From contig QVRM01000977.1 of NCBI GenBank assembly GCA_003439945.1, positions 1-64,000 of the forward strand: a stretch of 64,000 nt of DNA, written 5' to 3'. The position numbers were made by a program, and so were the translations under genes. Origin of the DNA: Dermanyssus gallinae (lineage: Eukaryota; Arthropoda; Arachnida; Mesostigmata; Dermanyssidae). Numbering within the stretch: position 1 is the stretch's first letter; each line of letters begins with the position of its first letter. Shown here one piece after another: positions 10,907 through 22,145 of the stretch. Below the pieces are notes generated by a model, which saw only the letters and a program-made list of their open reading frames with translations, was not told where the DNA came from and made no database searches.

Positions 10907-11188
10907 CATGGGTATTGATGGCCGGGTTCCGCGCAGAAGCTCATCTTTGCCATATCGCAGGGCGGCTCGACGAATGCGCGACCCCCAGTTCGACCTCCTC
11001 CGCAGCTCAGTTGGCCTCGAGCGGCCATCAGGGGAAACCACGGACATACGCATAGCAGCAACACCTTTCACGCCGGATTTTTCGGAAACAGTCGAACGTT
11101 CAGGTGTCGCAGTCACCGAGAATGTACAACATACAATACAAAATTTTCGATGAGTATACTTTAGGTAACGAGCACAACTTAAATACGT
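10907..11188 (-). CDS. Candidate exon encoding a YxxxxLL motif
   Basis: On the minus strand a pyrimidine-rich acceptor (CATTTTGCTTCTTAAAG) precedes 11188 and a donor ATG|GTTAGT follows 10907. The 94 codons between are open and end on a codon boundary. The 3' two thirds is GC-rich in an AT-rich setting. The peptide is basic and Ser/Arg-rich and contains LRYGKDELLRGTRPS. RYGKDELL fits the eIF4E-binding consensus Y-x4-L-hydrophobic and resembles the motif in 4E-T and GIGYF proteins. The consensus is short and can arise by chance. The exit phase (0) does not fit the exon at 2377, which needs one base, so these two exons are not directly joined. I cannot name the gene. Confidence 0.3.
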
Positions 11189-11344
11189 CTTTAAGAAGCA
11201 AAATGATAAGCAAAAACAATACAGCATCAATATTCTAAACTAGCCGACACCGTTAGTGACACCCGATGGACCGCACAGCGACCCAGGACAAATAGAGCAC
11301 GATTTTTCGCATAGATTTTTACTACAAAATCCAAAATTAAACAC

Positions 11345-11642
11345 ACTTTGTTAGGGAGTTTGTTCTCAATTCTAGGTTATCCTCCGCCGGAATCGCTGTG
11401 AGGCATGTCAAATGGTGCAATGAGGGGGCAAAACACAGGGCCAAACATGTTGAGATATATTGGGCTTTTTTAACAGTCCTTGTGACATCACCATGGCTGT
11501 TGACTCTCGGCGCGGTATGGCCATCTATTCTCAATAAGTATCGCTCAAAGGAAATGTTACCAACATCGGAGATCGAAATGGAGACACTCCGGTAGATGAC
11601 AACCAGATATAGCGCATTAGATCACGCCGCCACTTACACTGC
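11345..11642 (-). mobile_element. tRNA-derived SINE, family B, copy 1
   Basis: Read on the minus strand, a degenerate tRNA-like head (GTGGCGGCGTGATC) starts near 11640 and the body runs to about 11345. It shares the block CTATTCTCAAT followed by a motif like AAGTATCGC(T/C)CAAAG with copies at 26757-27048 and 63001-63558. The copy is old and diverged. Confidence 0.55.
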
Positions 11643-11771
11643 AGGATCTGCCGGCGCATAAAATTATATGATGGAACCTCTCTACCGCGGAGAAATGGTG
11701 GTAGTAATTCTACTGTTGTTGAAGTAATATTAAAGAATGGTTCCAGCTCCTCGCCTCTTCCTGAGGCCATT

Positions 11772-11890
11772 TAGGTGAGAGGTTTTTAGTGGGTATTATG
11801 CCAACAACATCGGCATCGAGTCCCACACTACCCGCTCTGGGTGTGCGTAAACGCATTTTTTCCCTCTCACCATTAAAAAAAAAAAAAATA
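11772..11890 (+). mobile_element. R1-like 3' tail, severely 5'-truncated
   Basis: The segment TTTTTAGTGGG ... GAGTCCCACACTACCC ... GGGTGTGCGTAAACGCATTTTT followed by a run of A matches the 3' end of the full R1-clade element at 37742-43130 (minus strand). The A-run at 11874-11888 is its poly(A) tail. Such short 3' ends are typical of incomplete target-primed reverse transcription. Confidence 0.75.
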
Positions 11891-12666
11891 ATAATTCTAC
11901 TGTTATGTAATGGGTCCGCAATGGTCGCCCCAGTGGTAGACGCTTGGTCGGGGGAGTAGCTTAGTACGCGTGCGTTCTTCGTATGAATGCAGGTTTCTCC
12001 GTTCCAGGCCGGTTTCCGCCCTTTAGAGGGCAGGAACGGCAGCGCATTCGAGCTGGTGTGGTAACCTACGAGCTTTTCTGTGCAAAGGAAGTACCTACCA
12101 CACGCTAGGCGAAGAGAATAGCCAGTCTAAAGAAAGTATTAACATAAACTTAAGAGTCACACTATGTGAGGGACGGCTGAAATTCGGCTAGCATTAATCT
12201 ATACCATCACGTCATATACAAAATTATGTATACTTGTATAGCCTTGTAGAACGCAGCAGAGAACTACAGCAGATTTGTATACGATCGAACAAAACGACCT
12301 CAGTCAAAACCCTATTACTCGATAGCTCCTTAGAGCTAAATCATTACCACGCTATTCGAAGAAGCGAATGGCCGATCGGTTCATATTAAGAAAAACAGTT
12401 TTGATCGGTTAGATTAAAAACGGTAACTTTTGCATCTGTGGGCATCCTTCGCATGCTTATATTAAGCTTGCTTGAGATATCTTTCCGCAAAGAAGTGTAG
12501 CACCAGCGCAATGCTCACCCCGATTGAACAATCAAGAAACAAAAAAATCAAATTCTACGTAAAGAGGATTTTATCTTAGGACCTAGAGCTAGCTGCCCAA
12601 GCCTCCATTGCTATATATATACATATAAAAGACGATATCAGAGCTCAAGGTAAGTGAGCACAGGGT
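11891..12666. other. Possible degenerate tRNA-like repeat, otherwise unassigned
   Basis: At 11930-12000 a GCCCCAGTGGTAGACGCTTGG segment looks like an A-box region, followed at a distance by a weak B-box-like CAGGTTTCTCC. It may be an old SINE head. The rest is AT-rich with no recognisable content. Confidence 0.25.
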
Positions 12667-13017
12667 ATGCGCGCACCTTCAAATGCCGCCGCAGCCGTAA
12701 CGCACCGCGAGTGCGGCCGTCTCTGGATGAACGATAAAGCTGAACTTACAGTGTCTATACAAATGCCTGGTTCTTCGTCATCAGATCTGATCGAAGTATA
12801 CACCTCTTTTCTAGAAGCCCTATTAGTTGGTGCAAGCAAGTCCGCGATCGATCTTTGTTTGAGAGCCTCTGAAGTGGCCTCCCAAACTCTAGGCGCTCTA
12901 GGCCCGTTGACTCACCGACTATTGGCGCAGTCAGGAGAATTATTGAAGACCATGACAACAGACAAAAGAGCCGCCCACCTTCTTCATCAGAGACTTCGTA
13001 GCGATGTACTTCTATAG
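12667..13017 (+). other. Isolated 116-codon open frame, unrecognised
   Basis: The frame starts MRAPSNAAAAVTHRE and contains a helical stretch (LCLRASEVASQTLGALGPL). It shows no known motif and no good splice boundaries. It may be the relic of a retroelement protein or a chance frame, and I assign no function. Confidence 0.15.
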
Positions 13018-13628
13018 AATGGGGCAACATTTCTTTATGCTTTGTGCTCGCTTGAAAAAAACTGGACGCGGCCAAACGCAACTCTATTTGCCGAGATAAC
13101 AGTCCATTTACTACTGTAGTCCTCGCAAGCACACTCTTCGCAAATAACTTCATTGAGATTGGGTCGAGCTTCGGCACCTTTATTACTCAGCGTGCAACAA
13201 GGCAAATCAAGTAAGGTTTGAAGACCAGCATTAGTATCGAAAATCATCTTATAGCTTCCTTGAAACGGCGCCTGAGCTGTTCCGTTCATATCGAAGCCGA
13301 CTAATTGTGGCTCACTTCCAAAAACTTAACGGCGTTAGAAATTATCACTGTATCTATTGAGGGTAAAACATTATTGCACATATTAAAGAGTAAACATCAG
13401 GAGTATCATACAAGTGTTGTTTTTTTGTTAATCCTAAAACATAGTAGACGCATGCATTTTTCATAGATATTAAAATTAGAATAACGCCCGTGCAAAAAAT
13501 GGCGGCATTACTCTCTATCGACTTTGGAATAGATTGGACGCTCGATACCAGTAGAAAGACCATCTGCGTCTGAACCATGAGTGAGGTACAACTCATACAT
13601 TACCAACATAAATACGCATAGATATAAA

Positions 13629-13684
13629 AAATATATATATATATAGATATAGACATATATATATATATCCTATATATAATAGAA
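13629..13684. repeat. Imperfect (TA)n array
   Basis: TA-rich microsatellite interrupted by TAGATATAGACA-type units. Confidence 0.85.
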
Positions 13685-14102
13685 TATACCCAGCCTTACA
13701 AACGTTGCTCAGGCGACGAACGACAAGCGGACAGAGACTACAGATTACCGTAGCGGCTTTGACAGTGAAAACTATAACGACAAGAGGGAAGAGCTATATC
13801 GGTCTAAAATTTGACCTCGATGATACCAAAAACGGCTTCACTGAAGACGAGAGCGTGCAAACACAGTACAACAACAACAACAATAACACCGAGAAACAGT
13901 GCTGTTTCCATTTGAATATAACATGCTACTACTTAAAAACAGCAGTGTCCAGCATTGTTTCCAGCCAAAGAGAAGAGAAGACAGAAGGAAAGCAGGAAAA
14001 GAGAGCTTGCGACAGAGAGAGAGAGGAAAATGGAAGGTCCAGGCATCTAGCGCCACAGATCTTCACAACAGCAGCACAACTCTGAAGCGTGGGTGGGCGG
14101 AA

Positions 14103-14246
14103 TCTTCTGGCGGTGGACTGCAGACGAGTTCAAGTAGCCTATGATCATTATCATTATCGCCGCCGCCGACAGTAGAGCGGACGAAACTTCGGAGAGTTCT
14201 GGAAGAAACACTGACAGGATGGCGGCCGACTACTGCTTGTTGCTGT
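14103..14246 (+). repeat. Left arm of an inverted duplication
   Basis: This arm matches the reverse complement of 14966-15088. Shared blocks include TCTTCTGGCG, GAGTTCAAGTAGCCTATGAT, CAGTAGAGCGG and GGAAGAAACACTGACA. The arms enclose about 720 bp. This one is in a GC-richer area with short open frames on both strands. Confidence 0.8.
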
Positions 14247-14965
14247 CCACGGAGTACTGCCACCTATATGGACGATGTCAATCATTTGAACTGACGACGG
14301 GAAATCTTGCATCACTCGACTTCGCGACTTTCGAAGCGTCTCGCCAAAGTAACCGATCGACCGACCGACCAACCAACCATCCGCCGGACAGATCCCAGCG
14401 ACGTACGTCAATTCATGCGGGAGGCGGGAGTAGTTGTGGCCCAGTAGTTCTGGGTCGCCGTTGATGTCGTTACACGCTTGGCACACGCTGGCATTCATGT
14501 CCGCTCGAACTTGTTAGTTCAATGAACACGACGAGGAAAGTTCGGAAAGTTCGCGCCACTGACTACTGGACAGAACTGGATCCAGGTCTGCTTGGTTCAA
14601 ACGTGACGACGAACGAAATTATGGGCCCAAACGACGAACGAAATTATGGGCAAATACTGACGCTTGAAAATGTAATGCAATCAGCAGTGGAACTGTGTGT
14701 GTGGTTGTATTTGTAATACAAATTATAAATACAGATGTTGGAGCAATTATAAAATACTGGTCTAAAAGTTAGCTTACACTGTGTTATACATAAAGGAGAG
14801 GTAAACTGTCTTGCACAAGTATGGAGGTCTAAATAACGATTGGGGACGCCTCTGGACATGTTGTTTCAACGCAAATCTCTGACCGTTGATGATGTTTCGT
14901 TACTGTTTTTGAAATCACATGTTTATGTGACAGGCCTTTAATGAGGTAACTGCATAAAAATTAGC

Positions 14966-15088
14966 GGAGCAACAAGTAGTCTGCCAGCTTGTCAGTGTTT
15001 CTTCCAGAACTCCAAGCTTCGCCCGCTCTACTGTTGGCGGCGATAATGATCATAGGCTACTTGAACTCGATTGCAGTTCGCCAGAAGA
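14966..15088 (-). repeat. Right arm of an inverted duplication
   Basis: Inverted partner of 14103-14246, slightly shorter because of small deletions. Similarity ends abruptly on the outer side beyond the TCTTCTGGCG motif. Confidence 0.8.
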
Positions 15089-16394
15089 CATCCTGGTGAT
15101 TGTCAGAGCAGCAGCAGCAGCACGGGTTTTGAGCGAAATAGACCAACAATGACTGCGGCTCGCACTATTCTTCTGACCAGCATTTAAATGGCCCACCGAG
15201 GTTACACCGAAACCTGTGTCTTGCTGTTTCGTAGACTTTAAGACGGGAGGGGGGCCTTCTGTACAGCGTCACAAACAGGAATCCTCGACTAGTTAACGTT
15301 ATGTGGTGTTCCAACGGTAGTGCTAAAATGATTTTAGGCTGTACTGCAGGAGGGGTCCGTAATCATCGACGGACGACGAGGTAACGATACGCACCTCAAT
15401 TAATCAGACTACAGAGGTCGCACAAGGAGATGACCTCAGCCAGGCTACTATTCTCAGTGCTGGTAAGCGATCTGCCGGACAATATCTAGCGACGCCACTC
15501 GCCGGTGACCTTGTCTTCTACTTCCGGGGTCGATTTCAAATGCAGCAATCGCTTGCATCACTGCAAAGGTTTGTGTTTATATTAACTCTCTTAACTATCT
15601 AGTGATAAATGTGCCAGAAACTAAAGAGATGCATTTTCGCCCTAGAGGTAACTCGCCGAAAAAGATTAATTTCGCACGAGTTCATCACTGCAACGGAACT
15701 TTTTATATTTTGGAGTAGACTTCTCAACGCAAGGATCGAATTTTACCAAGCATATTAAGGAGAGAGCTTGCAAAGGCATTTTAATATTTTGTAGTATCTC
15801 AGAGCCTCATTGCCTGTTGCTGAACGTCGCTCTCAACATTTTTTAATTTGGAGATTGCACCCACCGCTCACTTACGGGATACAGGTCATATGGCCTAATT
15901 TATCCGGAGCAATTCTGAAGTAATTTGACAAAATTAGAGCCAGTTCTCTAAACAGAGTGCTAATACCCCACCGCAATAGCAGCAACCGGCTTGTCTATCT
16001 GTTGGCCTCGACGCCACTCGTTGTAGAGGACCTCAGAAGGACTTATGCTTTACCGAGAAGGGAGGCTTTCGAGAATCACCTTGCTGAATGGGAATATGAG
16101 TTTGCGGACGTTAATTGGCATTTTTATGAGACTAGAGCGATGACCTATAACTACTGGAAAGGTCTATAATGCGAAAAATGCGTACTTTCTTACTGGGGTT
16201 ACAATACGTGGATTTCCTATTAAATTATGCATACGAAATAGGTTTCACGAAATATCTATCGATAGCAAATGCAAGCTATGTGGGGAGAATCGTGTGATCT
16301 GCATCATCTCCTATACTATACTGGAGCAATATCGCCTACATTACTGAAAGTGGTGTAGGAAAGCTGTGATACAAATGTGTATAAGCCAACCACT

Positions 16395-16398
<4 letters not shown>
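15089..16398. other. Unassigned DNA with one short open frame
   Basis: A 70-codon plus-strand frame at 15957-16169 (containing RRTYALPRREAFENHLAEWE) is followed in another frame by SKCKLCGENRVIC. That pairing loosely recalls the Cys-containing C-terminus of non-LTR reverse transcriptases. It is too weak to call. Confidence 0.2.
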
Positions 16399-16435
<37 letters not shown>

Positions 16436-16494
16436 CTTTTTGAAAAGCAATATATATATATATATATATATATATATTGCTTTTTGAAAAGCAT
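16399..16494. repeat. (TA)n arrays with duplicated 16-bp palindrome
   Basis: Two TA arrays (about 16399-16433 and 16450-16478) are each followed by the same palindromic unit TTGCTTTTTGAAAAGCA. The unit and its preceding TA array appear to be a tandem duplicate. Confidence 0.85.
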
Positions 16495-16499
16495 CTGCT

Positions 16500-17220
16500 A
16501 GGCAGACACTTATTACATGCTGATCTAACCACTGGAACGTATACTACAATTAATAGCACTTTTTTGAGGTGTAATTCTGTATTCCGATCTGGCCGGTTGT
16601 GCATCGGCATGAGTTTTTTTCTACGCGGTGCTTTGTCCCATCAAGATGTTTCTACGCGGTCAATTTGCTTATTCCCTGTGAATGCTTACCCAAAAATTTG
16701 AAGCAATCCAGGGGGCGAAAAACGCCATCTTCATGATCGATTCAAGGCCTCTGTACTCGGAGCAGGTGGATGCATCGATGTGTTCGAGTCAAGCAGGGGT
16801 CTGTCTAAGACATTCGCTATTGTTGTTGTTGTTGATCACAGGCAAATCCAATCGTTGGGCGCGAATCACGTTAAGCAAATAAGGAGGACGGGTGTCGTGT
16901 CGTGGGGGGGGGGGGGGGGGTAGGAAGGACTCACTGCTATTCCACCCACTCAGACGGCCTGCTTGTCGATACAGTACGTACAACTACTATATCGCCGATA
17001 TAATACAGGGAGTCCTGTTTGTGTGCAGCCGCTGTAACTTCATAGGGACACCTTCTCCCTAGACCGAACTCAGCTAAGCCAACGTCAGTTAAGCCTTCCA
17101 ACAGCCTTGCTCCGCTATTTTCATTTCACGTCACTGTTTTGAGGTGAACATTTGGCAAACGCGCGCTGTCTGACGTCTTTTTTTCGCTCGGTAAATTCCG
17201 GAATGCGGGCGCTTCTGTTT
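16500..17220. other. Unassigned DNA with a G-run
   Basis: It holds a short (TTG)n run at about 16818-16833 and an uninterrupted G-run of about 18 at 16903-16920. No coding element is recognised. Confidence 0.4.
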
Positions 17221-18290
17221 CTAAGGTTATTGTTGCTGCTGTTGTTGTTTTTGTTGTTAGCGATGCCCTCGTTGTTCCTGCTGCTTTCGTCTTTAGTTCG
17301 AGTACATCACCACCACCACGACCACCACAAGGCCAGACAGAATTCGGCTAACGTTATTTGGCGTCGCGACGACAACTTGATTGACAACGACAACGCAGAC
17401 GCAAAGCGAACTGGGGCGGCGCGCTCAACGAACTATAATACTACGCCTGAACGACGATCAGCTAAACACTGACATCTAACTATCTAAACCACTCGCACGA
17501 TGATTATGATGATGATGATGATTATGATATTGAGGATGATGATAATGATGATGTTGATGATAATGGTGATGACCCGCTCTCAGATCAAGTGGGGGGAAGA
17601 GGAGCTGGAGGAGGTCCAATCGAAGGCACGTCGTCTTCGGAGGGGGGGGGACTTCGGAAGGTCGAGGCGCTGACGGACGACGAGTTCACTCACATACACA
17701 CATCGATGGATGATAAAAGAACCTCACGCACATCAACCACAACGACCGCCGCGCACTAACAACTTTACACAAAAGTCAGAGGAGGGATAGAGCGAGAGAG
17801 TGGGGGGGGGGAGAGAGAGAGGGGGGAGAGCGAGAGAGATAGAGAGAGAGATACACAGGTAGGACAGTTAACTAACTCTACTCTCTGTCTGACGACAACG
17901 ACGACGACGATGACCTACGTACCGGCGGCAGCCAGCCACATTGAGGTTTTGCAGCAGAGCACAAACCAAAGACGACGACGGCGTTCACATGCTGCAAAAC
18001 GGGCGGTAGCAGCGGCAGTGAAGGAACGAGACAGGAAGACGCGTACGCGATAGATAGCGCCGCGTATTGATCTGATCGGTGGCGATCTGCCTAGCTGAGC
18101 AGGCAGGCAGGCAGGATGGCTGGTTGGTTGGTTTGCTGGATGGATGTCGTTGTTGTTTTCCGTCACTGTAGTCGCCGCTGCCGCTGCTGCTTCTGCCGTT
18201 GTTGCCTATCTGTGGCGTAGCGAGCGCCGCTCGATGGATCACTTTCCCTGCGACGGCGGCGGCGGCGGCGTCGCCGGCGGCGGCCGCAAC
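17221..18290. repeat. Low-complexity block: GTT, GAT, GA and G tracts
   Basis: It contains (TTG)n around 17229-17260, CAC/ACC repeats around 17306-17330, (GAT)n-rich sequence at 17497-17575, G-runs near 17641 and 17801, and (GA)n at 17805-17850. Open frames here are repeat translations. The GC level suggests a promoter or exon-rich neighbourhood, but no gene is recognisable. Confidence 0.6.
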
Positions 18291-18615
18291 ACCAATAGCA
18301 ATAACAAAAACAACAACAACGACAGCAACAATTACAACAACAACAACAACAACAACAACGACAGCAACAACAACAACAACAGCAACAACGACAGCAACAA
18401 CAACAACAACAACAGCACCGACCGGCTCCGGCTCCAGCGTTGTCGCCGCCGTCGCCGCCAATCAAGAGCAGACGAAGAAGACCAAAAGAAGGAGATGAAG
18501 ATCAAGATGGTAAGAAAAAGGCTACTAATAATAATGATGATGCGGGATGGTAGTGGTGCTAGTGATGATGACGACGACGACGACAACAACAACAACAACA
18601 ACAACAACAAAGTCC
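18291..18615 (+). repeat. (CAA)n-rich arrays
   Basis: Interrupted CAA/CAG arrays occupy 18298-18417 and 18581-18611. A plus-strand frame translates them as long Asn runs with Asp and Ser, then a basic stretch (RLRLQRCRRRRRQ) and an Asp-run. Without splice support or a domain I treat it as repeat sequence. Confidence 0.8.
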
Positions 18616-18779
18616 ACGATCACGACTCGCGCGACGACGGTTACAATCCCAAGCGGCGGGAGGGGGAAAAGCAACGGCAGAAAATCGCTGCCGCGCACTC
18701 CAACAGCCACACAAATGTGTCTGGGTATGTGTGAGAAAGTATATGCCGCTAGCGTTTCTGCAGTACAGCAGTAAAGCTT

Positions 18780-19100
18780 TTCCACCTTCCGAAGCGGTAG
18801 ACAACAACAACAACAACAACAACTGCAGATCTTCTGCACTTCTGGAGAAGGGGAAGCTGTCTACCAGTGCCGTTGTAGTGGTAGGACAACAACAACAACA
18901 GAGGGTTTTCCCCACTTTCCGTGACTGTAGACAACAACAACAACAACTGCAGATCTTCTGCACTTCTGGTGAAGGGGAAGCTGTCTACCAGTGCCGTTGT
19001 AGTGGTAGGACAACAACAACAGAGGGTTTTCCCCACTTTCCGTGTCTGCAGACAACAACAACAACAACAACAGTGGATCTTCTCCACCTTCCGTAGGGGA
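18780..19100 (+). repeat. Tandem repeat, ~125-bp unit, ~2.5 copies
   Basis: Each unit holds a (CAA)n run, then TGCAGATCTTCTGCACTTCT, GGGGAAGCTGTCTACCAGTG and CCGTTGTAGTGGTAGGA, a second (CAA)n run, and GAGGGTTTTCCCCACTTTCC. Starts of the TGCAGATC block fall at 18824 and 18948, with a diverged third (TGGATCT) at 19074. The two full units differ by a few bases and by CAA number. Confidence 0.9.
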
Positions 19101-19610
19101 TGGTACACCAGAGTAGAGTCCTTCTTCTTCACCTTCCGCAGTGGAGGGGGGTGGTGGTGGTGGTGACGGTGAAGTGGCAATGGCACATAACAGTGCTCAT
19201 CACAACACCTAGTGTAGAAGAGGGCAGAGGAAAATGATGGGGATTGTGCTCATCAATTCCCATCATGCATCAGCATTATCGATGCTGATTATGATGGTGA
19301 TGACGTTGATGGTAATGATGTTGTTGTTGTTGTTTTTGTTGTTGGTGATGGTGGTGGTGGTGGTAGTGGAAGTGCCGCTGATGATGATGATGATGATACG
19401 GGGCACAACAGAAGTTGCCCGTAGGTAGGTGGACTGACAGTTGTTGTTCAGGCAACGCCGTTACAACTCACAGAAGCGGTGCAGCGCTTACAGGGTGGTG
19501 GTCGGCGATGCTGTCATTGATGCGATATTGTTGTTCCTGTCTGTTGAGAGTGGTACTGTTCCCGCTGCTTGATTAGTTTTTCATTGCTCGTCATGTTTCT
19601 CCTGCAACTC

Positions 19611-20085
19611 CTGCAATGTTGTTGTTGTTGTTGTTGTTGCTATTATTGTTGTTGTTTAAATTGTTGTAGTTGTTGTTGTTGCTTTTGTTGTTGTTGTTCT
19701 TGCAAGTGTTGTTATTGTTGTTGCTTTTGTTGTTGCTATTGTTGTTGTTGTTTTTGCAATTGTTGTTATTGTTGTTGCTGTTGCTATTATTGTTGTTGCT
19801 ATTGTTGTTGTTGTTTCTATTGTTGTTGTTGTTTCTATTGTTGTTGTTGTTGCTTGTGTTGTTGTTGTTGTTGTTCTTGCAAGTGTTGTTATTGTTGTTG
19901 CTTTTGTTGTTGCTATTGTTGTTGTTGTTTTTGTTGTTGCTGTTGCTATTATTGTTGTTGCTATTGTTGTTGTTGTTGTTTCTATTGTTGTTGTTGTTTC
20001 TATTGTTGTTGTTGTTGCTTTTGTTGTTGTTGTTGTTCTTGCAATTGTTGTTATTGTTGTTGTTGCTTTTGTTGTTGTCTCGTCT
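19611..20085 (+). repeat. (GTT)n satellite with higher-order repeat
   Basis: About 475 bp of GTT-rich sequence is punctuated by TTCTTGCAA(G/T)TGTTGTTATTG blocks starting near 19697, 19874 and 20037. The higher-order period is therefore about 160-177 bp. All long open frames here (Cys-, Leu- or Val-rich) are translations of the repeat. Confidence 0.9.
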
Positions 20086-20199
20086 GGCAGTGTCCAGCAG
20101 CGCCGGTCGTCTGTCTGTCTGTTTATCGATCGGTCGGTCGCCAGGTAACTAACTACTAGTCGTACGAGGCACGACTGGCTCTGCTGGTGGTAAAGAAGT

Positions 20200-20240
20200 G
20201 TGGTTTCTGTTGTTGCTGTTGCTGCTGCTGCTGTTGCTGT
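20200..20240 (+). repeat. (CTG/TTG)n tract
   Basis: Short run of TTG and CTG triplets between larger GTT and CAA arrays. Confidence 0.8.
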
Positions 20241-20539
20241 TGGTTGGCGGAACACGCTGACGTCCAGAAGTAGAACGCGCTGCTGTTCCACAGCCACGAA
20301 GCCAAGCAGCACAGAAGACGCGCGCAAATCATCACGACGACGAGGAGGAAAACTACTATGACGATGACGACAACAACAACAACGGTGGTTCTAACAGTGA
20401 CCACCCGCACTACTACCGTATTCTGCAGCAGAAGCAGAAACAGCAGCAGCATTACCAATATTAACAGCAGCAGCAGCAGGCGTAGACGAGCAGTAATAGC
20501 AGAAACGTACGTCGTAGTCGTAACAGTAGAAGAACAAGG

Positions 20540-20705
20540 CGGCGGTGGCGGCAGCAACAACAACAACAACAACAATAGCAACAACAACAGTAACAACAAC
20601 AACACCAGCAACAACAACAACAACAACAGCAACAACAACAACAGCAACAGCAACAACACCAGCAATAACAACAACAACATTAACAACAACAGCAGCAGCA
20701 CTGAA
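20540..20705 (+). repeat. (CAA/CAG)n array
   Basis: CAA- and CAG-rich array following a GGCGGTGGCGGCAG stretch. In one frame it gives Asn-runs followed by QANGQKKRKKAVLMNTKKSS before a stop. The latter is protein-like but has no known domain and no supporting splice signal. Confidence 0.8.
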
Positions 20706-20829
20706 GCCAGTATCGGCCAGGCAAACGGTCAGAAGAAGAGGAAGAAAGCAGTGTTGATGAACACGAAGAAGAGCAGCCCGAGCAAAGCGGCGATAGCGAT
20801 GTCGGCGACGACCACGACAGCGTAGCCAA

Positions 20830-21770
20830 GAAGGGCCCGTAGAACTCGCGCGCCCGAGCGGGCGGCCGGGCGGGCGTCGTAAGGACGACCGGCCAGAACG
20901 GGCAGAGGCGAGTCAGCCACGAATCAGCCTATCCGCTCGCTATCTGGGACTCACAGCAGTTCCCGATCGACAGCCAGCCAGCCAGCCAGCTCCGACCCTT
21001 GTGCGGTCCCTTGTGCGGTGTTAGCGCAGAAGTACGGCAAAGGCAACGGTAGCCGCGGCCGGCGCGGACCCGGGCACGGCATTGACCCATTGTCGATGTC
21101 GTTGGCTGTGCCGGCCGCGGCCCGGCCACTTTGCCTGCCTGAAGCCTGAAGTGAACGAACGAGCCATTGAGAGGTTGATCGGACGAGCGAATGAATCAGT
21201 CAGTCAGCCAGCCTACTTTCTTTCCTTGTTGCGCAGGAACGCACGCACGCTCGTACGAGTATGCGTGCGTATGCTTTTGTGTATCAACTGTACCGACTAC
21301 TGCGGACGATTTCAGCGGCGACGTTGCTGTTTTCTTCTTTGTCGTAGTCCAGATCCAGGAGGGTTTTCAACGTCTCTCTATCGTTGTTGCCACTACTGTT
21401 CTCTTTTCCATGTGTTTGCTCACATCACCGTTATTCTCGTTCGTTTTTTTTGGCTTTCCCTTTCTGATGATGATTCTTTTCACCTCCTTCTTCGTCTTAT
21501 GCCTCTTTTCCCTTCATTATCTTTATCATCTTCTTCTCTTCCCTACTCATCTTCTTCTTCTTCTTCCTATTCCTCTTTCTCCCTGTCCTTGCTCCCTTTG
21601 CTCTTTGGCGCTTGGTCTGTTGCTGCTGCTGCTGTTGCTGAGGTTGCCACTGCTGGAGTAGCAGTCTTCATTCGAGTAACAGTCTTTACTAGTGCAACTG
21701 CCAAACTCGATGCAACTGCATGCAAACCCCACCGGCACCGCACCGCTTGTTTGCATACCTGCCAGCCACC
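20830..21770. other. GC-rich block, no recognised gene
   Basis: It holds a GC-rich part with CGGGCGGCCGGGCGGG and repeated CCAGCCAGC units (20850-21130), then a pyrimidine-rich plus strand (21440-21600). It may be promoter, UTR or exon sequence of a host gene, but nothing identifies it. Confidence 0.3.
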
Positions 21771-21799
21771 CAGACGCCGATTTCGCCCGCTGGCAGCAA

Positions 21800-22145
21800 T
21801 AGTTGTTGTCGTTATTGTTGTTGCTGTTCTTGCCACTGTTGCTGTTGTTGTCACTGTTGTTGTTGTTGTTGCTGCTGCCGATTTGACTGTTGTTGTTGTT
21901 GCTGTTGCTGCCGTTCTTGCCGCTGTTGTTGTTTCTGCTGCTGCCGATTATACCGTTGTTGTTGTTGTTGCAGAACGTACCGTTGTTGTTGTTGTTGCCG
22001 TTTTTGCTGCTCGTTGTCACCACCCCGCTGACGGCGATGTCTCTTGGTTCCATCTTTTGGTGTTAGTCGATTTATTGCTGCTTGTGCTAGGGCGGTTGCT
22101 TCTTCCTACCTGATTCTGTTGCTGCTGTTGTTGTTGCTGCTGCGG
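21800..22145 (+). repeat. (GTT)n-rich array
   Basis: Several GTT/GCT triplet arrays, including 21801-21875, 21886-21950, 21955-22015 and 22108-22145, separated by CTGCCG-type blocks. Orientation is opposite to that of the CAA arrays at 20540-20705. Confidence 0.85.

Noticed and set aside
12755..13177. 140-codon minus-strand frame
   Set aside because: No recognisable motif; the plus-strand frame over the same DNA is equally plausible and neither is supported.
15957..16340. Retroelement RT C-terminus (CKLCGE-like)
   Set aside because: Only a two-cysteine motif in a broken frame; too weak to separate from chance.
18144..18734. Asn-rich frame with basic and acidic runs
   Set aside because: Looks like a low-complexity protein but follows CAA repeats; no non-repeat domain and no clear splice sites.
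19569..20159. Long Cys-rich, Leu-rich and Thr-rich open frames
   Set aside because: They are translations of the (GTT)n satellite in its frames; no start context, domain or splice support.
21082..22113. 343-codon plus-strand frame rich in Val and Leu
   Set aside because: The C-terminal half is (GTT)n translation and the first part has no recognised domain.
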